Below are positions 1-9,513 of a stretch of 27,794 bases of DNA, piece after piece (position 1 is the first letter of the stretch; every line of letters begins with the position of its first letter). The notes beneath the pieces were generated by a model that saw only the letters and a program-made list of their open reading frames with translations, did no database searches and was not told where the DNA came from. The DNA comes from Botryllus schlosseri (taxonomy: Eukaryota; Chordata; Ascidiacea; Stolidobranchia; Styelidae). The translations under genes and the position numbers were made by a program. The stretch lies in contig ATSW01004980.1 in assembly GCA_000444245.1 (NCBI GenBank), positions 1 through 27,794 on the forward strand, given 5' to 3'.

Positions 1-455
1 GAATATGTGGGAGGCGGACTCATCTGGGTCTTGCTCGACTGGGGGACTGACCGCACCGACTAATTCTGGATTTGGATTAATCAAAATTGGTGGTGGTGAT
101 GGGGGATGCGGGGGTCACATGGCAGCACGATCTAACTGACGCCAGTTTTGGATGAAGATCTGGATTTTCGAATTTGGATTTCTCCGAATGTGTTGAGGGA
201 GGCCTCATCTGGGTCTTGCTCAACTGGGGGGCTGACGACCCCACCATGTCGTGAGTTTTGACAGCACCAACTAAATCTGGATTTATCCGAATTAGTGGTG
301 GTGAATCTGGCGATGGGGGTCACATGGTAACACGAACTAACTGACGTCAATTTTGGATGAAGATCTAGATTTTTTAAATTGGATTTCGCCGAATTTGCGG
401 GAGAGGACCCATCTGGCTCTTGCTCAACTGAGGGTGCTGATGGCCCCACCCATCA
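1..455. repeat. Tandem repeat, unit about 185-205 bp, about 2.2 copies
   Basis: Three successive blocks starting near 1, 186 and 391 share the same order of landmarks: a gaatNtG(t/c)ggg start, 'catctgggtcttgctc', 'ctggattt', 'ggtggtggtga', 'gggggtcacatgg', 'aactgacg' and 'ttttggatgaagatct'. The second block is about 20 bp longer because of an extra segment near 240-275. The third is partial and decays after 'ggccccacc' near 450. The array is cut by the window edge, so its full length is unknown. The 105-codon minus-strand frame across it is a by-product of the repeat. Confidence 0.8.
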
Positions 456-534
456 TCATTGGTTTATTAGCAATTTTATCAGTTCAATACACCACAAAAA
501 ATGCGATACAATGAAAAGCCGTGATTTTTGACCG

Positions 535-690
535 TTCTTGGCCATTTGCAAAGTGAAATCAGTCCTTGCCCATTTGCAAACTTCTTGGCCATTTGCAAAG
601 TAAATACTTTCCCATTTGCAAACTTTCTTGCCCATTTGCAAAGTAAATCCTTGCCCATTTGCAAACTTTTTTTCCCATTTGTAAAGTGAG
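535..690. repeat. CATTTGCAAA minisatellite, seven copies
   Basis: The decamer CATTTGCAAA occurs at 543, 571, 590, 613, 633 and 656, with a one-mismatch copy (CATTTGTAAA) at 676. Spacings alternate between about 20 and 23 bp, giving a higher-order unit of 42-43 bp in which one monomer continues with 'ctt' and the other with 'gtaaat'. The core is one base from the reverse POU octamer ATTTGCAT; whether it binds anything is unknown. The minus-strand open frame at 456-752 is simply the repeat read through (recurring CKW / FANGQ peptides) and is not a gene. Confidence 0.9.
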
Positions 691-927
691 AGCACCAACC
701 CTATCGGATCGGTGCGCTGGTCGGATATCTTTTGGTTCTCATGAAATTCCAATCACATGATGGCGCATAGAAAATATGACCCACCACTGGAAAAGGGAAC
801 CCTGTTGCATAGTTACTGCGCCTAATCCCAATCTACAACTGCGAAAGTAGTAGGTTTGTTTTTGTTTTTATTGAACAATTTTTGGCGCTTATCGCCGATA
901 CGGTCATTTCCGCACCATCATGTATAT
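691..927. other. Spacer with no recognised feature
   Basis: This is AT-rich unique-looking sequence between the minisatellite and the hAT-type MITE. I see no coding exon, RNA gene or regulatory motif worth naming. Confidence 0.5.
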
Positions 928-1202
928 CAGTGGTTCCCAACCTTTTTCGACCCATCGCCCTCTTTTCAAGCGCAACACCGATCATCCGGAAAAAGGTCAA
1001 CTTTCCGGCTCGATGTCGAATTTTACACTTTTACAACTAAATTTTCGTGGGTTGATTAAAAAAAAGGTCAGCCGTTTGACGCGTCATCGCCCCATTCGCT
1101 GTTTTCGCGCCCTGTCGCTCCCTTTGTCCATTTTCTCCCCCTTCGTTATTTTCGCCCCCCTAGACCGCCAAATCGATCGCCCACGTTGGGATTGAACCAC
1201 TG
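928..1202. mobile_element. hAT-type MITE, 275 bp
   Basis: The left end reads CAGTGGTTCCCAACCTTTTT and the right end, reverse-complemented, reads CAGTGGTTCAATCCCAACG. Both are typical hAT terminal inverted repeats of the CAGTGGTTCTCAACC class. The interior is C-rich (repeated 'cgcccc', 'cgccctgtcgctccc') and has no transposase. Flanking octamers (atgtatat on the left, aattgtat or attgtata on the right) are similar but not identical, so the 8-bp target duplication is degenerate. It is a dead, non-autonomous copy. Confidence 0.75.
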
Positions 1203-1441
1203 AATTGTATATTGTAATGTTCGAATGTCTTTTCTTTTGGTACGGTTTGCGGACGACTTGCAGTCATGAATTCATTTACATCTTCCACTCTCTCTCCCCG
1301 CACGCGTCCTCGTCAGTCGCAGCCGATTTTGTAAGCTCGACTTACTTGATTCCTCTGGCCGGGCTTTTCGTACGACATCGATTATATGCAGTGAGGTCCC
1401 AAAAGTAGGTAAACTCACCCACAATACTTTCGTATTTCAGA

Positions 1442-1858
1442 ATGCACAAATCATTTCCATCTCACCAACTGTCTTCTGTGATGCCGTTTTTAGCATTGAG
1501 GGGGAGTCTATGCTACCAGCAACCTAAGCGTAGCTTGAATATCAAGAATTTCATGATTGGGCTCCGCGTCACTTCAAATCAAGGTGCCACAAATCCTAAA
1601 CCACGGTTTGTTCTACTGTTAGTTTTATTCACTTTCGTTATGCCTAGTTAGTATAGCTTTGTAGGGTTTGTTGAGTAGGCTCTGACGTACATGAGGTTAG
1701 TAATAGCTGAAAGGTGTTAGAAATTTTGATCCTGCATTGATCCTCGATTAAGCTGTAGTAAATAGATGACTCATCTTCTCAGTTTGGTCACGAAAGCATT
1801 CATTCAGCGAACAAATGATTCATCGAATATATCTGAGACTGAAACATACTTTAATTAA
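1442..1858 (+). CDS. Possible two-exon gene for a 79-residue protein (weak)
   Basis: A possible first coding exon (1442-1605) follows 'cgtatttcag' and opens with ATG. It ends at a GT donor (CCACG|gtttgt) in phase 2. A possible second exon starts at 1783 after 'cttctcag' and reads to TAA at 1856-1858. The joined product would be 79 residues. Its N-terminal 55 residues are rich in R, K, S and L without acidic residues, which would suit a mitochondrial presequence. A plus-strand AATAAA lies at 2227-2232. I recognise no homologue, so this is a candidate only; chance splicing signals explain it equally well. Confidence 0.2.
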
Positions 1859-2266
1859 CTGTTCGTTTCTTCGGCGGTTTGGATATTATTTTCGTTTTTT
1901 GGAGAGTGAGCGGAGGACGTCTTCCTTCAGCCCTAGGCCTAAATAAGATAACGCTACATTGTAGATCAGGGACGCTCACTCTTTGGCATTTTACTATCTA
2001 CTTTTCCGATGCAGATGTCATCATGATCCATCAACGCGTTGGCTAAGATAAAAAGGTCATCGCTTTTGCCCCATCCCAATTACCACACTTCTGCGCCGCT
2101 GACAACAGGTAAACACTACACGGAGTTCGTACCTAATTATTACACATTGTGCTGTTAGTTTGGGTAGGACTTCGGCCCTAATCTAGTAAATTTTGTGTCA
2201 ATATCGCCGCCCGATTCGCCCACATAAATAAAAGTAATATTTCTGTGCTGAAGCAACATTAGAACA
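1859..2266. other. Spacer; plus-strand AATAAA at 2227-2232
   Basis: No gene is visible. The stretch contains the palindrome TAGGCCTA (near 1934) and a plus-strand AATAAA at 2227-2232, which could end a plus-strand transcript facing WDR27. Confidence 0.4.
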
Positions 2267-2272
2267 TTTATT
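2267..2272 (-). terminator. Candidate polyadenylation signal of WDR27
   Basis: The plus-strand 'tttatt' reads AATAAA on the minus strand. It lies about 200 bp beyond the probable WDR27 stop, a normal 3' UTR distance. No cleavage site can be confirmed from sequence alone. Confidence 0.45.
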
Positions 2273-2468
2273 ATAATCTCAACTCAGAAATTTTCTTCAC
2301 TGTTATGAAGCCATCCCATTCGATGATGAAGTAGATAAGTGGAGATAGTAGAAGTTTGACACAGTGCAAAATTGTATTTTTAAATTCACAACCATTTGGT
2401 TCAAGTGAATCAAAGATAACCCTACCTATTTTCTGAAAAAATAATCCACTATAACAAGTAGTGCTCGG

Positions 2469-4798
2469 TCATGACAAAACGGAAGAAAGAGTTAACAAGT
2501 CTCCATTTCTTAGCCCAGTATGTATTTGCAATCCGTCTTTAGCAACAGCTAATGCAGATATTTTGTCCTTGAGCTGCACACTGGACTGTCCAATTCCGCT
2601 TTTCGTATATCGTAAAAGTGAACCTTTTTATCATCTCCCGAAGTCGCCATGTAAAATCCGTCGGGGGTTACGCCGAACGGATTCGGCAATTTGTCTGGAT
2701 GCGTCTTGAATTTCAATACGCATTTACCGCATCTTAGATCCCACGACTTTACACCATCGGTTGGCGCCGTTGTGTAGAATAAGTTGTAGTTTGCAGGTTG
2801 AGCCTGTGACGAACCTGTATTTAGTACCAACTCGGTGGCCGGTCTGATGTGGACATTATCGATTCTTTGGGCGCAAGTGCCGACATTCATATCAAACACG
2901 CGGACTGACTTGTCGGACCCAGACGCGAGTGTGACGTAAGAATACACATTGTTAGGGGCAGCGAAACGCGTTACCGATTTTGTTTGTGCTAAATGAAACA
3001 ACTTGACACATTTGTACTTGTTTGTTTCCAGGTAACGCTTCACGTCGTTCTTAGGACTGGAGTCAATGTGGTAAGAATACAATCCGAATGAATTGCCGAA
3101 CGACAAAATAAAGAATTTGTCCATATAATAAAACTGACCCTGCGATATAGGTTGTGAGAACTTTTCTGTATTTTTCGAAAGAGATCCATGCTTCAAATTC
3201 ACGTTCAATATCGGTTGACGAAAATTTGACTCACTCCATAATTTTGCCGAGCCATCGCTAGAGCAAGTCAATATATTCGTGGAGTCGTAATTCCAAGACG
3301 AGCTATTCACAGAGCCATCGTGACCAGTTAGTGTTGCGATATGATTCAGGGATTTTTGTCTGAAAATTACACAGGTTGAATTCATAAGCGCAGCGCTCAG
3401 GTACCTATTACACTGTGATAGAGTTGTATGATTGACATTAGATGCAGTATCACTGGATGGCGTTGATGCGGAAACTTCAATTTTTCTACTCCAATCACAT
3501 GACGTGTCGGTCAAGTTCAAAAGCTCCATATTCCTGAACCCAGATTGTTTCTGCTGTACTTTTGGCGTCTTCGAAAATGACGTCACAGGACTGAACATTT
3601 TTCTGTTTTCAGGCTTTTTATTATAACCCGAACTCCTGATTTTGTCATGGAAAGTCACTGAATTTTTCTTGCCGGGTTTTCTGTTTTTGCTTGGCGCTTT
3701 AGAGGGCGCCAAGGTCTTTTTTAATATCGAATCTTCCACCAGTGCAGTACATGGTATCATTGTTAGTGAAGTGGTGCTATCTTGACCCAATGGCAAGACA
3801 ATCTTGAAAACTTCAAATGTATCTTTAAACAAAGGTATCGCGATACATGTAACAGTCCCAAGGTGTTGCATAGACGAAAAATTGATTGAGGAGATGAAGT
3901 CTATGTTGGAAGTTGAAAATGGCAAAACCTCAACTTCTTGAGTTTGAGAATTGATGATTGATATTGCTTGATTCGTGGCACAAATGATGCGACTTTGTTC
4001 AGATTCCAAGTCTGAATCCTCCTTTGACGTTCCAACAGCACGCATTGCAACAATTTGACCTTGAATGGCAGATTCACTTGACACAGCAGAATTATATCTG
4101 AACATCTCCATATCTAAATCGACGGAGAAAATCTTTCTCCAGTCGGAAGGTCGTGACCCTCCAAACACCATCACAGAGTTGTTTGAACAGCCAATTACAA
4201 ACCTATTATGATTTTGTATCGTCAAAAACATCACTTCATGCTGGATTATATCGGATTTCCATATTATTGCATCACTTTCTATGCTCCATGCTTCGATACG
4301 TGAGCCTGCAATCACTACTAAAAGAGTATCATTGTCCACAAATCCGGTTCTTACATAATTATCACCAAATTTTGACCAGATTTTCGATTTGAGGGCGTGG
4401 ACCGTGATGTCCTGTTTATTTGTCACACAAATTCTTTCACAACCTGCAGATGACTTCAGGTCAATCGTTTCTATATTGTCTACTGTGCTAACGATTTTCC
4501 CACGAATTTCTTCGTTTCTCTCGTGTGATGCCCACAGCATATTTATATCCCACAAAATTATGTAAAATGATCCTGCTGAAACTAAGAACTCATGATCCGT
4601 TGAAGATTCAAAACACAACGCAGTGACGGTTGAATGATGTCCTTCCAGTTTTATTAGATCGTCGGAACATTTTGATTGAGTCCTTCCGACAAATATGTCC
4701 TTTTCAATGGTATAAGCATAGTTTCCATAGTCACTGATTGCAAATTCTTTGGCTCTTCCTTTCACTTGCAATTCGTGAATTTTCGTTATGCTGGTCAT
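2469..4798 (-). CDS. WDR27: WDR27, WD40-repeat protein, single exon
   Basis: This is a WD40-repeat scaffold protein. The first frame runs from ATG at 4798 to a stop at 2549-2551 (749 residues). Matches to vertebrate WDR27, from memory, include LEGHHSTVTALCF (51-63), FHDKIRSSGY (383-392), the blade beginning TGHDGSVN (491-498), QGQFYYMDKFFIL and YSYHIDSS (553-580) and YNLFYTT...DGVKSWDLR (671-689). The frame is open upstream to 4951, but the ATG at 4798 has a better context (cgccATGa) and fits the family N-terminus; the extra 51 residues look like translated leader. The last family blade is missing from this frame. It is found one frame over, ending at TGA 2471-2469, so one lost A in the AAAA run at 2600-2603 (minus strand) would explain it and give 776 residues. 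There is no intron, whereas the human gene has many. Confidence 0.88.
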
Positions 4799-5469
4799 GG
4801 CGAATACGAGTGAGATAGATCCTTTAAATGCTATTGTAAATATGATAATAAATGGCGGCGGTATCACGGGCGTATTATATTTCACAACTGAAATATGACC
4901 ACGAAACTTTTCTGCCTTTTCGCTCGCAACCAGCGTACCAGTCGGCGGCATTTTTGTCTCCCTGGATACTAAAGAAAATGAGCCATATTATATAATTTAT
5001 AGTTAACGAAGCGGTTTCAAGCTTGGAAATTTGGTGTCCAAAATATGTAATCCAATATTTGTGTTCTTTAATATGATATTAAAATGATAATCAGCTAGTA
5101 TATTCATATGGAATTGATTATCATGCCGCCCACCTGGTCCTCCGGCAGGTTGTTGATATCGAAATCTGTCAACCAAAACCACCATGTTCACTCAACCGGG
5201 ATGACCGTTTGTAGTTTTATTATTCACGGTATGTTTTGTAAATATGAAGGTTGCGAATTGCGATCGCAATTAATCGATATTGTAATTAACCGTGTCTGCC
5301 ATTATAGTGTACGTACGTACGGTTTTTCTGGTTGATTTAGGCAGGCGTAAGAGTAGATATCTGACGGTATATTCATTCTGATATTACTAATGTCCTTCAA
5401 CTTCAGAAAATACATTTAATTAGGCTTTAATCCACCGTAGGTGCTATTCAATATACCTGGGCTTGAGCC
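4799..5469. promoter_or_regulatory. Shared upstream region of divergent WDR27 and CCDC14
   Basis: The two start codons point away from each other across 671 bp, so promoters for both genes must lie here unless either has a distant leader exon. Visible features are an AT-rich stretch near 4985-5000, homeobox-like TAATTA/ATTAATCGAT elements near 5267-5290 and an alternating 'acgtacgtacg' near 5308. A splice-acceptor-like 'tccttcaacttcag' ends near 5405 and may end a 5' UTR intron, or receive a spliced leader, for CCDC14. No clear TATA box can be assigned. A bidirectional promoter is inference. Confidence 0.4.
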
Positions 5470-7236
5470 ATGAACAGGCATAATAAACAGAAGCCTACCG
5501 TATCATCAGCAAGAGTCCCACGAGCATCCATTCTCAAAGATGCAAGGAAGCCTAATGCTCAAAAACAAGGTGCACCAGTGACCGGTCAGGCTTTAAATAA
5601 AAAGAAGCCAATTCTCAAAAAGAACCCACCAACGTTAACTGATGCAAAAAAGTCGTCCGGTGACCAACTGCGTAAAAGAGGTGAAACGCAATCATGTCGG
5701 AGATCGTCCACACCTTTGGGTACTCCCAGTAAGTTTGAAAAAAATCCTGAAAAATTACGCAGTGGTGAAAAAGAATTGGATGCCATATCTGATATCTCGA
5801 AAGATTCGGCGCCTTCCAGTGTCTGTTCTTCGGTTTCTAGTGGTCTGATTGAGTTACTTTGCCACTATAATGCGAAGGGCGAAAACGTCAACGTTCCTGA
5901 GAAGGAAATAGCAACGTTGGATGATACTTTGAAAAATGAAAACACATTTTCCTTTGTCATACCTACTGACCAGCCAAATTGTGACGGGCGAATTAAAATT
6001 TTGATCGGTCTATTGGCCAAGCTAAAAACGACAGCCAACTCCATACTAAGCAGTGGAGATAGCAGAAACGTCAAAAGATTAGAGAAATTGATTGAAGCAA
6101 TGTCTGTTGAATGTGGTGGACTGGAAAAGGAATTGCCTTCGTTATGGGTACAAAAACGAGAATTTGAAGCGGAAATTGAGGCTATAGTTTCTCCGTTAAA
6201 AGCCGAAAACGCTGCCCTGCAAAGGAAGATTCGGATTTTAAATCAAAATTTATCAGAAAAAGAGAAGCAAAACGAAACCGACCTCAATCTCGAGCTGGAA
6301 ACCGTGCAGTGTATGAATAAAACTTTATCGACCCAAGTGAAAAAGTTGTCGTCCCTCCTGCAAGACTCGGAGGACAGGAACAAGAAGTTAGAAGAAGATC
6401 TGTCAAGTTTGAGAACGCAAAACCGTAAGATAACAGAAGACCTCGTTTACAAAAACGTAGAGTTTTCGAAAAGCAGGGAGCTGTTTTCGAACGAAGCCGG
6501 ATCGATAAAATCCGAAGTGGCCAGCGCCCTGCAAAAGGTCGACGTTTTGAAGGATCAGTTACGAAAAGCGGAGACCCAAAACGAATTGGCGCACGTGTCG
6601 TTACAAGAGAAAGACGAGGAAATCGGCCGTCTCAGCGATTTGAACAAAGGACTTCAGAGCAGCGTGTCGCGCTTGTTGGAAGACTTACAGAAGGCCAGGC
6701 CGCGTCTCGAGCAGGCTTCGAATCGTAAAGTTTCATCCGCGATTTTGAGAAATATAGATCACCTGCTCAACACCCCGAAAGAGAAATCTCCGGATAACTC
6801 TTTTTGGAACGAATCTATCGACTACCGACCCAATCATTTGACACGGTCGTATCCGCTTCCTTCTGGAAAAGAGAACTCCTCGCGTGTTATACCGTTCATG
6901 CAGAATCCTGTAAGGGATCTATACGAAAATCGCGTTCCTGATGGCTATGGCGATCCGCTCGAAAGCAGTCGACTGTCTTCTGTGGAAACTAGCGATTTTC
7001 AGTCGTCAGTTATCGAATCAGCTTCGACTGGTATGCGAAATCACGCCGGTTCGATTGATCACAGGCTTTCCGATCCTCTAAAGGCTGGACAGTGGGACGG
7101 GACATCGGTCTGTTCGTCTTTTGTGTCCGTCACGTCGAAGGACGAAAATGACTTCGCCAACGGGCTGGCATTGCTAGACGCGAACATACAGAGACTGCAG
7201 GAAAGCCTGCACGATATGTCCGAGAAAACGTCTTGA
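5470..7236 (+). CDS. CCDC14: CCDC14, centriolar-satellite coiled-coil protein, single exon
   Basis: The frame encodes 588 residues. The start codon has a good context (gagccATGa). The basic, low-complexity N-terminus (1-100) is followed by a segment beginning IKILIGLLAKL (175-185). The family core follows: a coiled coil from about 228 to 415 containing SPLKAENAALQRKIRILNQN (241-260), which matches the vertebrate CCDC14 pattern LRSENAQLRRQLRILNQQL. The C-terminal signature KDENDFANGLALLDANIQRL (557-576) matches the human DEQDFRNGLAALDANIARL. Both matches are recalled, not searched. In vertebrates CCDC14 sits at centriolar satellites and works with KIAA0753 and CEP63 in control of centriole duplication. 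The human protein is longer (over 900 residues), mostly in the N-terminal half. The intact intronless frame is unusual beside the intron-rich gene downstream. Confidence 0.85.
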   Translation: MNRHNKQKPTVSSARVPRASILKDARKPNAQKQGAPVTGQALNKKKPILKKNPPTLTDAKKSSGDQLRKRGETQSCRRSSTPLGTPSKFEKNPEKLRSGEKELDAISDISKDSAPSSVCSSVSSGLIELLCHYNAKGENVNVPEKEIATLDDTLKNENTFSFVIPTDQPNCDGRIKILIGLLAKLKTTANSILSSGDSRNVKRLEKLIEAMSVECGGLEKELPSLWVQKREFEAEIEAIVSPLKAENAALQRKIRILNQNLSEKEKQNETDLNLELETVQCMNKTLSTQVKKLSSLLQDSEDRNKKLEEDLSSLRTQNRKITEDLVYKNVEFSKSRELFSNEAGSIKSEVASALQKVDVLKDQLRKAETQNELAHVSLQEKDEEIGRLSDLNKGLQSSVSRLLEDLQKARPRLEQASNRKVSSAILRNIDHLLNTPKEKSPDNSFWNESIDYRPNHLTRSYPLPSGKENSSRVIPFMQNPVRDLYENRVPDGYGDPLESSRLSSVETSDFQSSVIESASTGMRNHAGSIDHRLSDPLKAGQWDGTSVCSSFVSVTSKDENDFANGLALLDANIQRLQESLHDMSEKTS

Positions 7237-8867
7237 AACAGAGATTTGATTGGTTGGTATCCGGCGGGGATATCTAGTCCTGATATTCTTCGCCTCACTG
7301 CTGGCAGTAGCAAAATTCGAAAATATTTATATCGTTTTTTGTTCAACTCTCTTGCACAATTGAGTGAATTCAACACGCCACTCAGGCCATAATCAGCAAC
7401 ATCGTGCTCTGTCTTTTCAGATTCAGACTGCTTTGGTTATGCCAGTGCTCTTTCAGCATGCATACACGGAATATCACATTCCTAAAACAGATTGCATCTT
7501 GCAAATGTAGGCTTAATTTTGATTGACATCAATCTGCGCATAACGCAAGATGCCATATTTAAGCTATATCTATTGGGTGTCCTCTAAAGTTCGTACAACG
7601 TATTCCAATTTTTTCAATAGCGAGTTATTTTTCAAGTGGGCAGTGCCTTTATTTGTTGCATAATTTATTGGAGATATGTCAAAAGTTATATGAGCTATAG
7701 ATTCGAGACATCGGGCAAATATTATTTTAGTAATAGTAGCTTTTGAATCTTGGTATGTTGAACTGAAGCTATTGTTTGCCACAGCAAATAGTCGATGGGA
7801 AGGCATGTTTGGCAAGGAGAGTTTATTATATCTGATGTCTGATGGAAATACTTTTTATACTTGACACATAATTCCGCTTCCTGTGATTAGAATTTGTGTC
7901 AGTGCTTGTAGGCAGGAGTTTGTCATACTGTGCATTAGTAGTAAGTTCCCTTAGATTGTCGATGTATTTTTGTAGTTGATGACAGTGATTGACCATTGAC
8001 CAATCATTGGTAGCAACAGTGGAGTTTTGAGAATTACTGCATTTGATATCTCGTCATTTTGTATTTGTAGGAGCTTTATTTCATGTTAACAAATTGTCTT
8101 ACATGCATTTCTAGAAGTTATGTAGTGCTGTAGCTGCACAGTGATATGTATGAACAATATGTGATATACCGTATAGTTTTTCAGCCTGGTTAATTCCAAT
8201 GTTTTGCTAATGAATATAATGAGGTTTATGTTGTTATACCATGCTATGAAATTGATTACCGAATTCGTTTATAGTCTGCTACTTAGTAAATAACGCCCTC
8301 ATACTCGAGTACTGGTAACTAGGACGTTCAATTTTGCATCGTATTATCATAGAACAAACATAGTCAACTAGAATATTGGAGATTAGGTGTGAAATTTTTG
8401 TATAGAAACAATTGCCTATTGATGGGCTAGTAAATGGGAGCTCGGAAAATTAAGCATATCTGCTCGACTCATAAACCACCACAATCAATCATCACATTTT
8501 TCACGTAATCTTATTCTCTCCAAAAAAGATGCGTCTCTTCTACATCGCTGGCAGTAAATTTCTACGTTTCTAAATTTACATTGCGCTCCATTTACTCCAG
8601 ACATTACAACATGGTGATTATAATAAAGTGGATGCCTGCATCTTGTGTGCATGGTGTCTTTCGCTGGTAACTGCAGTTCTCTAGATAATTGTGCCTTGTG
8701 AGCGTATATACTTTTTGGAAACACCATTGCCGATTTCTAACTTAACCAATTTCGGTATCTTCAGCCTGACATTTGTACATCAGACAGGCAATAGCCTACT
8801 GTCTTTCATTGCGCATCATCCATTTCAGCGATATATTTTTATGTTTTGTAGACTCTTTAATCAAGCA
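7237..8867. other. CCDC14 3' UTR and spacer
   Basis: No convincing gene is present. Open frames on the minus strand (7570-7815, 8485-8727) show no family resemblance. The only plus-strand AATAAA I see is at 8622-8627; if used, the CCDC14 3' UTR would be about 1.4 kb. The sequence is AT-rich without obvious repeats. Confidence 0.5.
8622..8627 (+). terminator. Possible polyadenylation signal for CCDC14
   Basis: AATAAA in 'tataataaagtgg' is the first canonical plus-strand signal after the CCDC14 stop. The long distance (about 1.4 kb) makes the assignment uncertain; a variant signal closer to the stop could be used instead. Confidence 0.3.
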
Positions 8868-8909
8868 ATGGTAGGCTATTTTACGACCTTTAAATATGTC
8901 ACAACATGA
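8868..8909 (+). promoter_or_regulatory. Upstream ATG overlapping the start of the 205-residue protein
   Basis: An ATG at 8868 opens a 13-codon frame that ends at TGA 8907-8909, overlapping the first codons of the downstream gene in another frame. If the leader includes it, the short frame would reduce initiation at 8896. A splice-acceptor-like 'ttttatgttttgtag' ends just upstream near 8851. Confidence 0.35.
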
Positions 8910-9513
8910 GGAGCCAAGGAGAAAGCCCGCTTATCAAGTTAACGTCCGTCTGCCGCCTCCCAAGACAAGCTACGGATGGCTCGGCGCATTTATTTACCGT
9001 TTGAAAAAGAATCGTGACACTCATTACGCGAGAATTTACGCTGTCGGAGGTCTGGCTGCGATCGTGCTGTCTCTATTTGGGTTTAAAAAGTTCCTAGAAA
9101 AGACCACCAGTTTGAAAATCAAGAACGAAAATTACGAACTGGCGAAGCAAGCCGGTGTGCTCACCGAAGAGCAAATCAAAGACCATGAAGTGTACGTGGC
9201 GAAAGCTGAAGCCATAGACCCTAATATTGTCAATCCGGACGGGAAGCCCGATCGGGTATTCGTAGGCACAGGGTCGTACAGACCCGAGATTAAAATTAGC
9301 GAAAGAACGAACAAGGTGGAAGTGACGATGAAGGCACCGATATTGGGATACGCGACTCTGAAAACCCCCCTAGACAAAATTGAATTTGATGACGAAGGAA
9401 ACGTTGTCTGTGACGAAATGGGCTTTCCGAAGTATAAAAAAGTGGAAGGCGGAGGAAATATGTACGCTGGTTTGTCTGAAAGGTTCGCTTCCGCCAAGAA
9501 AACGACGCAGTGA
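8896..9513 (+). CDS. Unrecognised one-pass membrane protein, 205 residues
   Basis: The frame is intact and single-exon, from ATG at 8896 (aaatATGt, moderate context) to TGA at 9511-9513. The N-terminus (1-44) is basic and proline-rich (RRKPAYQV, RLPPPKTS) with a W-containing stretch GWLGAFIYRLKKNR (27-40). A single hydrophobic segment, about residues 45-63 (ARIYAVGGLAAIVLSLFGF), is flanked by positive charges. The remaining 140 residues are charged and soluble-looking, with FVGTGSYRPEIKISERTNK (122-140) as its most structured part. A short basic N-terminus before one membrane segment would suit an inner-mitochondrial or ER membrane protein, but no family is recognised. Codon usage is richer in G/C than the surroundings, supporting a real gene. 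Minus-strand frames at 9132-9693 are shadows. Confidence 0.75.
   Translation: MSQHEEPRRKPAYQVNVRLPPPKTSYGWLGAFIYRLKKNRDTHYARIYAVGGLAAIVLSLFGFKKFLEKTTSLKIKNENYELAKQAGVLTEEQIKDHEVYVAKAEAIDPNIVNPDGKPDRVFVGTGSYRPEIKISERTNKVEVTMKAPILGYATLKTPLDKIEFDDEGNVVCDEMGFPKYKKVEGGGNMYAGLSERFASAKKTTQ

Noticed and set aside
456-752. 98-codon minus-strand open frame with recurring CKW and FANGQ peptides
   Set aside because: It is the CATTTGCAAA minisatellite read in one frame; the peptide periodicity follows the DNA repeat and there is no gene context.
4799-4951. N-terminal extension of WDR27 to an upstream in-frame ATG at 4951
   Set aside because: The extra 51 residues do not resemble the family start, and the ATG at 4798 has a better context and places the first WD blade at the expected position.
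7570-7815. Mariner-like end 'gggtgtcctctaaagttcg' near 7575 with an 81-codon minus-strand frame
   Set aside because: No inverted partner or TA duplication was found, and the frame has no transposase features.
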